From positions 1-5,333 of the forward strand of contig CAYONM010000252.1 of the NCBI GenBank assembly GCA_964405325.1: a stretch of DNA of 5,333 nt, in the 5' to 3' direction. Source of the DNA: CAYONM01 sp964405325. GTDB lineage: Bacteria > Planctomycetota > UBA11346. A program made the position numbers and the translations under genes. Shown here in pieces: positions 5,193 to 5,333 of this stretch; the stretch's first letter is position 1, and every line of letters starts with the position of its first letter. The notes under the pieces are model-generated. The model saw only the letters and a program-made list of their open reading frames with translations. It was not told where the DNA came from and did no database searches.

Positions 5193-5333
5193 CCGTCAAT
5201 AGATAAAGGTAGCGTCTCCCTTGATCTTTTGCCACCCTTCTGCGTTGCTTATCGCTTACATATACTCGATATACTCACTCTTCGCGCCTTGAAGGATCGA
5301 CAAAATCTCTGCGCGATCTGCTACCTTTGACGG
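5193..5333. mobile_element. MITE-like imperfect inverted-repeat element (right end may lie beyond the window)
   Basis: The right end GCTACCTTTGACGG (5320-5333) is the reverse complement of CCGTCAA (5193-5199) plus AAAGGTAGC (5205-5213), the left arm being interrupted by about 6 extra bases. Further in, the arms stay related: GATCTTTTG and CCTTC on the left against GAGATTTTG and CCTTC in the right arm read in reverse complement. The centre has a doubled ATATACTC (5260-5267, 5269-5276). About 140 bases, non-coding, with terminal inverted repeats: typical of a non-autonomous element or extragenic palindrome. No target-site duplication can be checked because the window ends at the repeat. Confidence 0.55.

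Larger units (their letters stand above)
4990..5333. other. Gene-free right end with repeats, upstream of the phosphatase gene
   Basis: These 344 bases carry no reading frame I would accept as coding; the plus-strand frame across the phosphatase start is antisense shadow. It holds a small hairpin (5046-5066), a doubled CTCTGCG (5131-5145), an AT-rich patch with a TATGAT box (5151-5156) and an inverted-repeat element reaching the window edge (5193-5333). Confidence 0.7.

Noticed and set aside
1..5333. CRISPR array, phage genes, defence or toxin-antitoxin system
   Set aside because: No regularly spaced repeats, and all four complete genes are metabolic, translational or membrane proteins with no defence-type domains.

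Overview
The window reads as chromosomal DNA from a GC-rich bacterium (about 58-60% G+C by eye). It is probably a gammaproteobacterium or a relative; this is an inference from the SuhB-like phosphatase and the style of the intergenic repeats, and it is not certain. All four complete genes lie on the minus strand, so transcription runs right to left. I see no phage genes, CRISPR array, rRNA or tRNA.

Layout, in order of transcription. Positions 5333-4990 are non-coding: an imperfect inverted-repeat element resembling a MITE (5193-5333), a doubled CTCTGCG motif and a small hairpin. Positions 4989-4159 encode an inositol-monophosphatase-family (SuhB-like) enzyme. Positions 4158-3902 are a 257-base spacer packed with GC-rich palindromes and an imperfect 39-base duplication. 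Positions 3901-3218 encode a polytopic membrane protein that looks like a rhomboid but lacks every residue expected of an active rhomboid protease. Positions 3217-3042 hold a possible promoter and a very strong intrinsic terminator, which may enclose a small RNA of about 125 nt. Positions 3041-2859 are the hisS leader. Positions 2858-1584 are hisS (histidyl-tRNA synthetase), followed after 22 bases by 1561-260, an aspartate kinase (lysC type). Positions 259-58 hold two large hairpins that look like back-to-back terminators. At the far left a short plus-strand reading frame (1-57) may be the end of a converging gene.

hisS and lysC are almost certainly co-transcribed. They link tRNA charging with histidine to the first committed step of the aspartate-family amino acids (Lys, Thr, Met, Ile). 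Both belong to less common subfamilies for this kind of genome: HisS has a GFGFGD motif 3 with no arginine, and the aspartate kinase resembles the YclM/clostridial monofunctional type. The phosphatase and the rhomboid-like protein are separated by long structured spacers and show no obvious functional link to this pair.

I found no convincing new multi-gene system. The items most worth a second look are the rhomboid pseudoprotease, the possible small RNA and the repeat-rich spacers.
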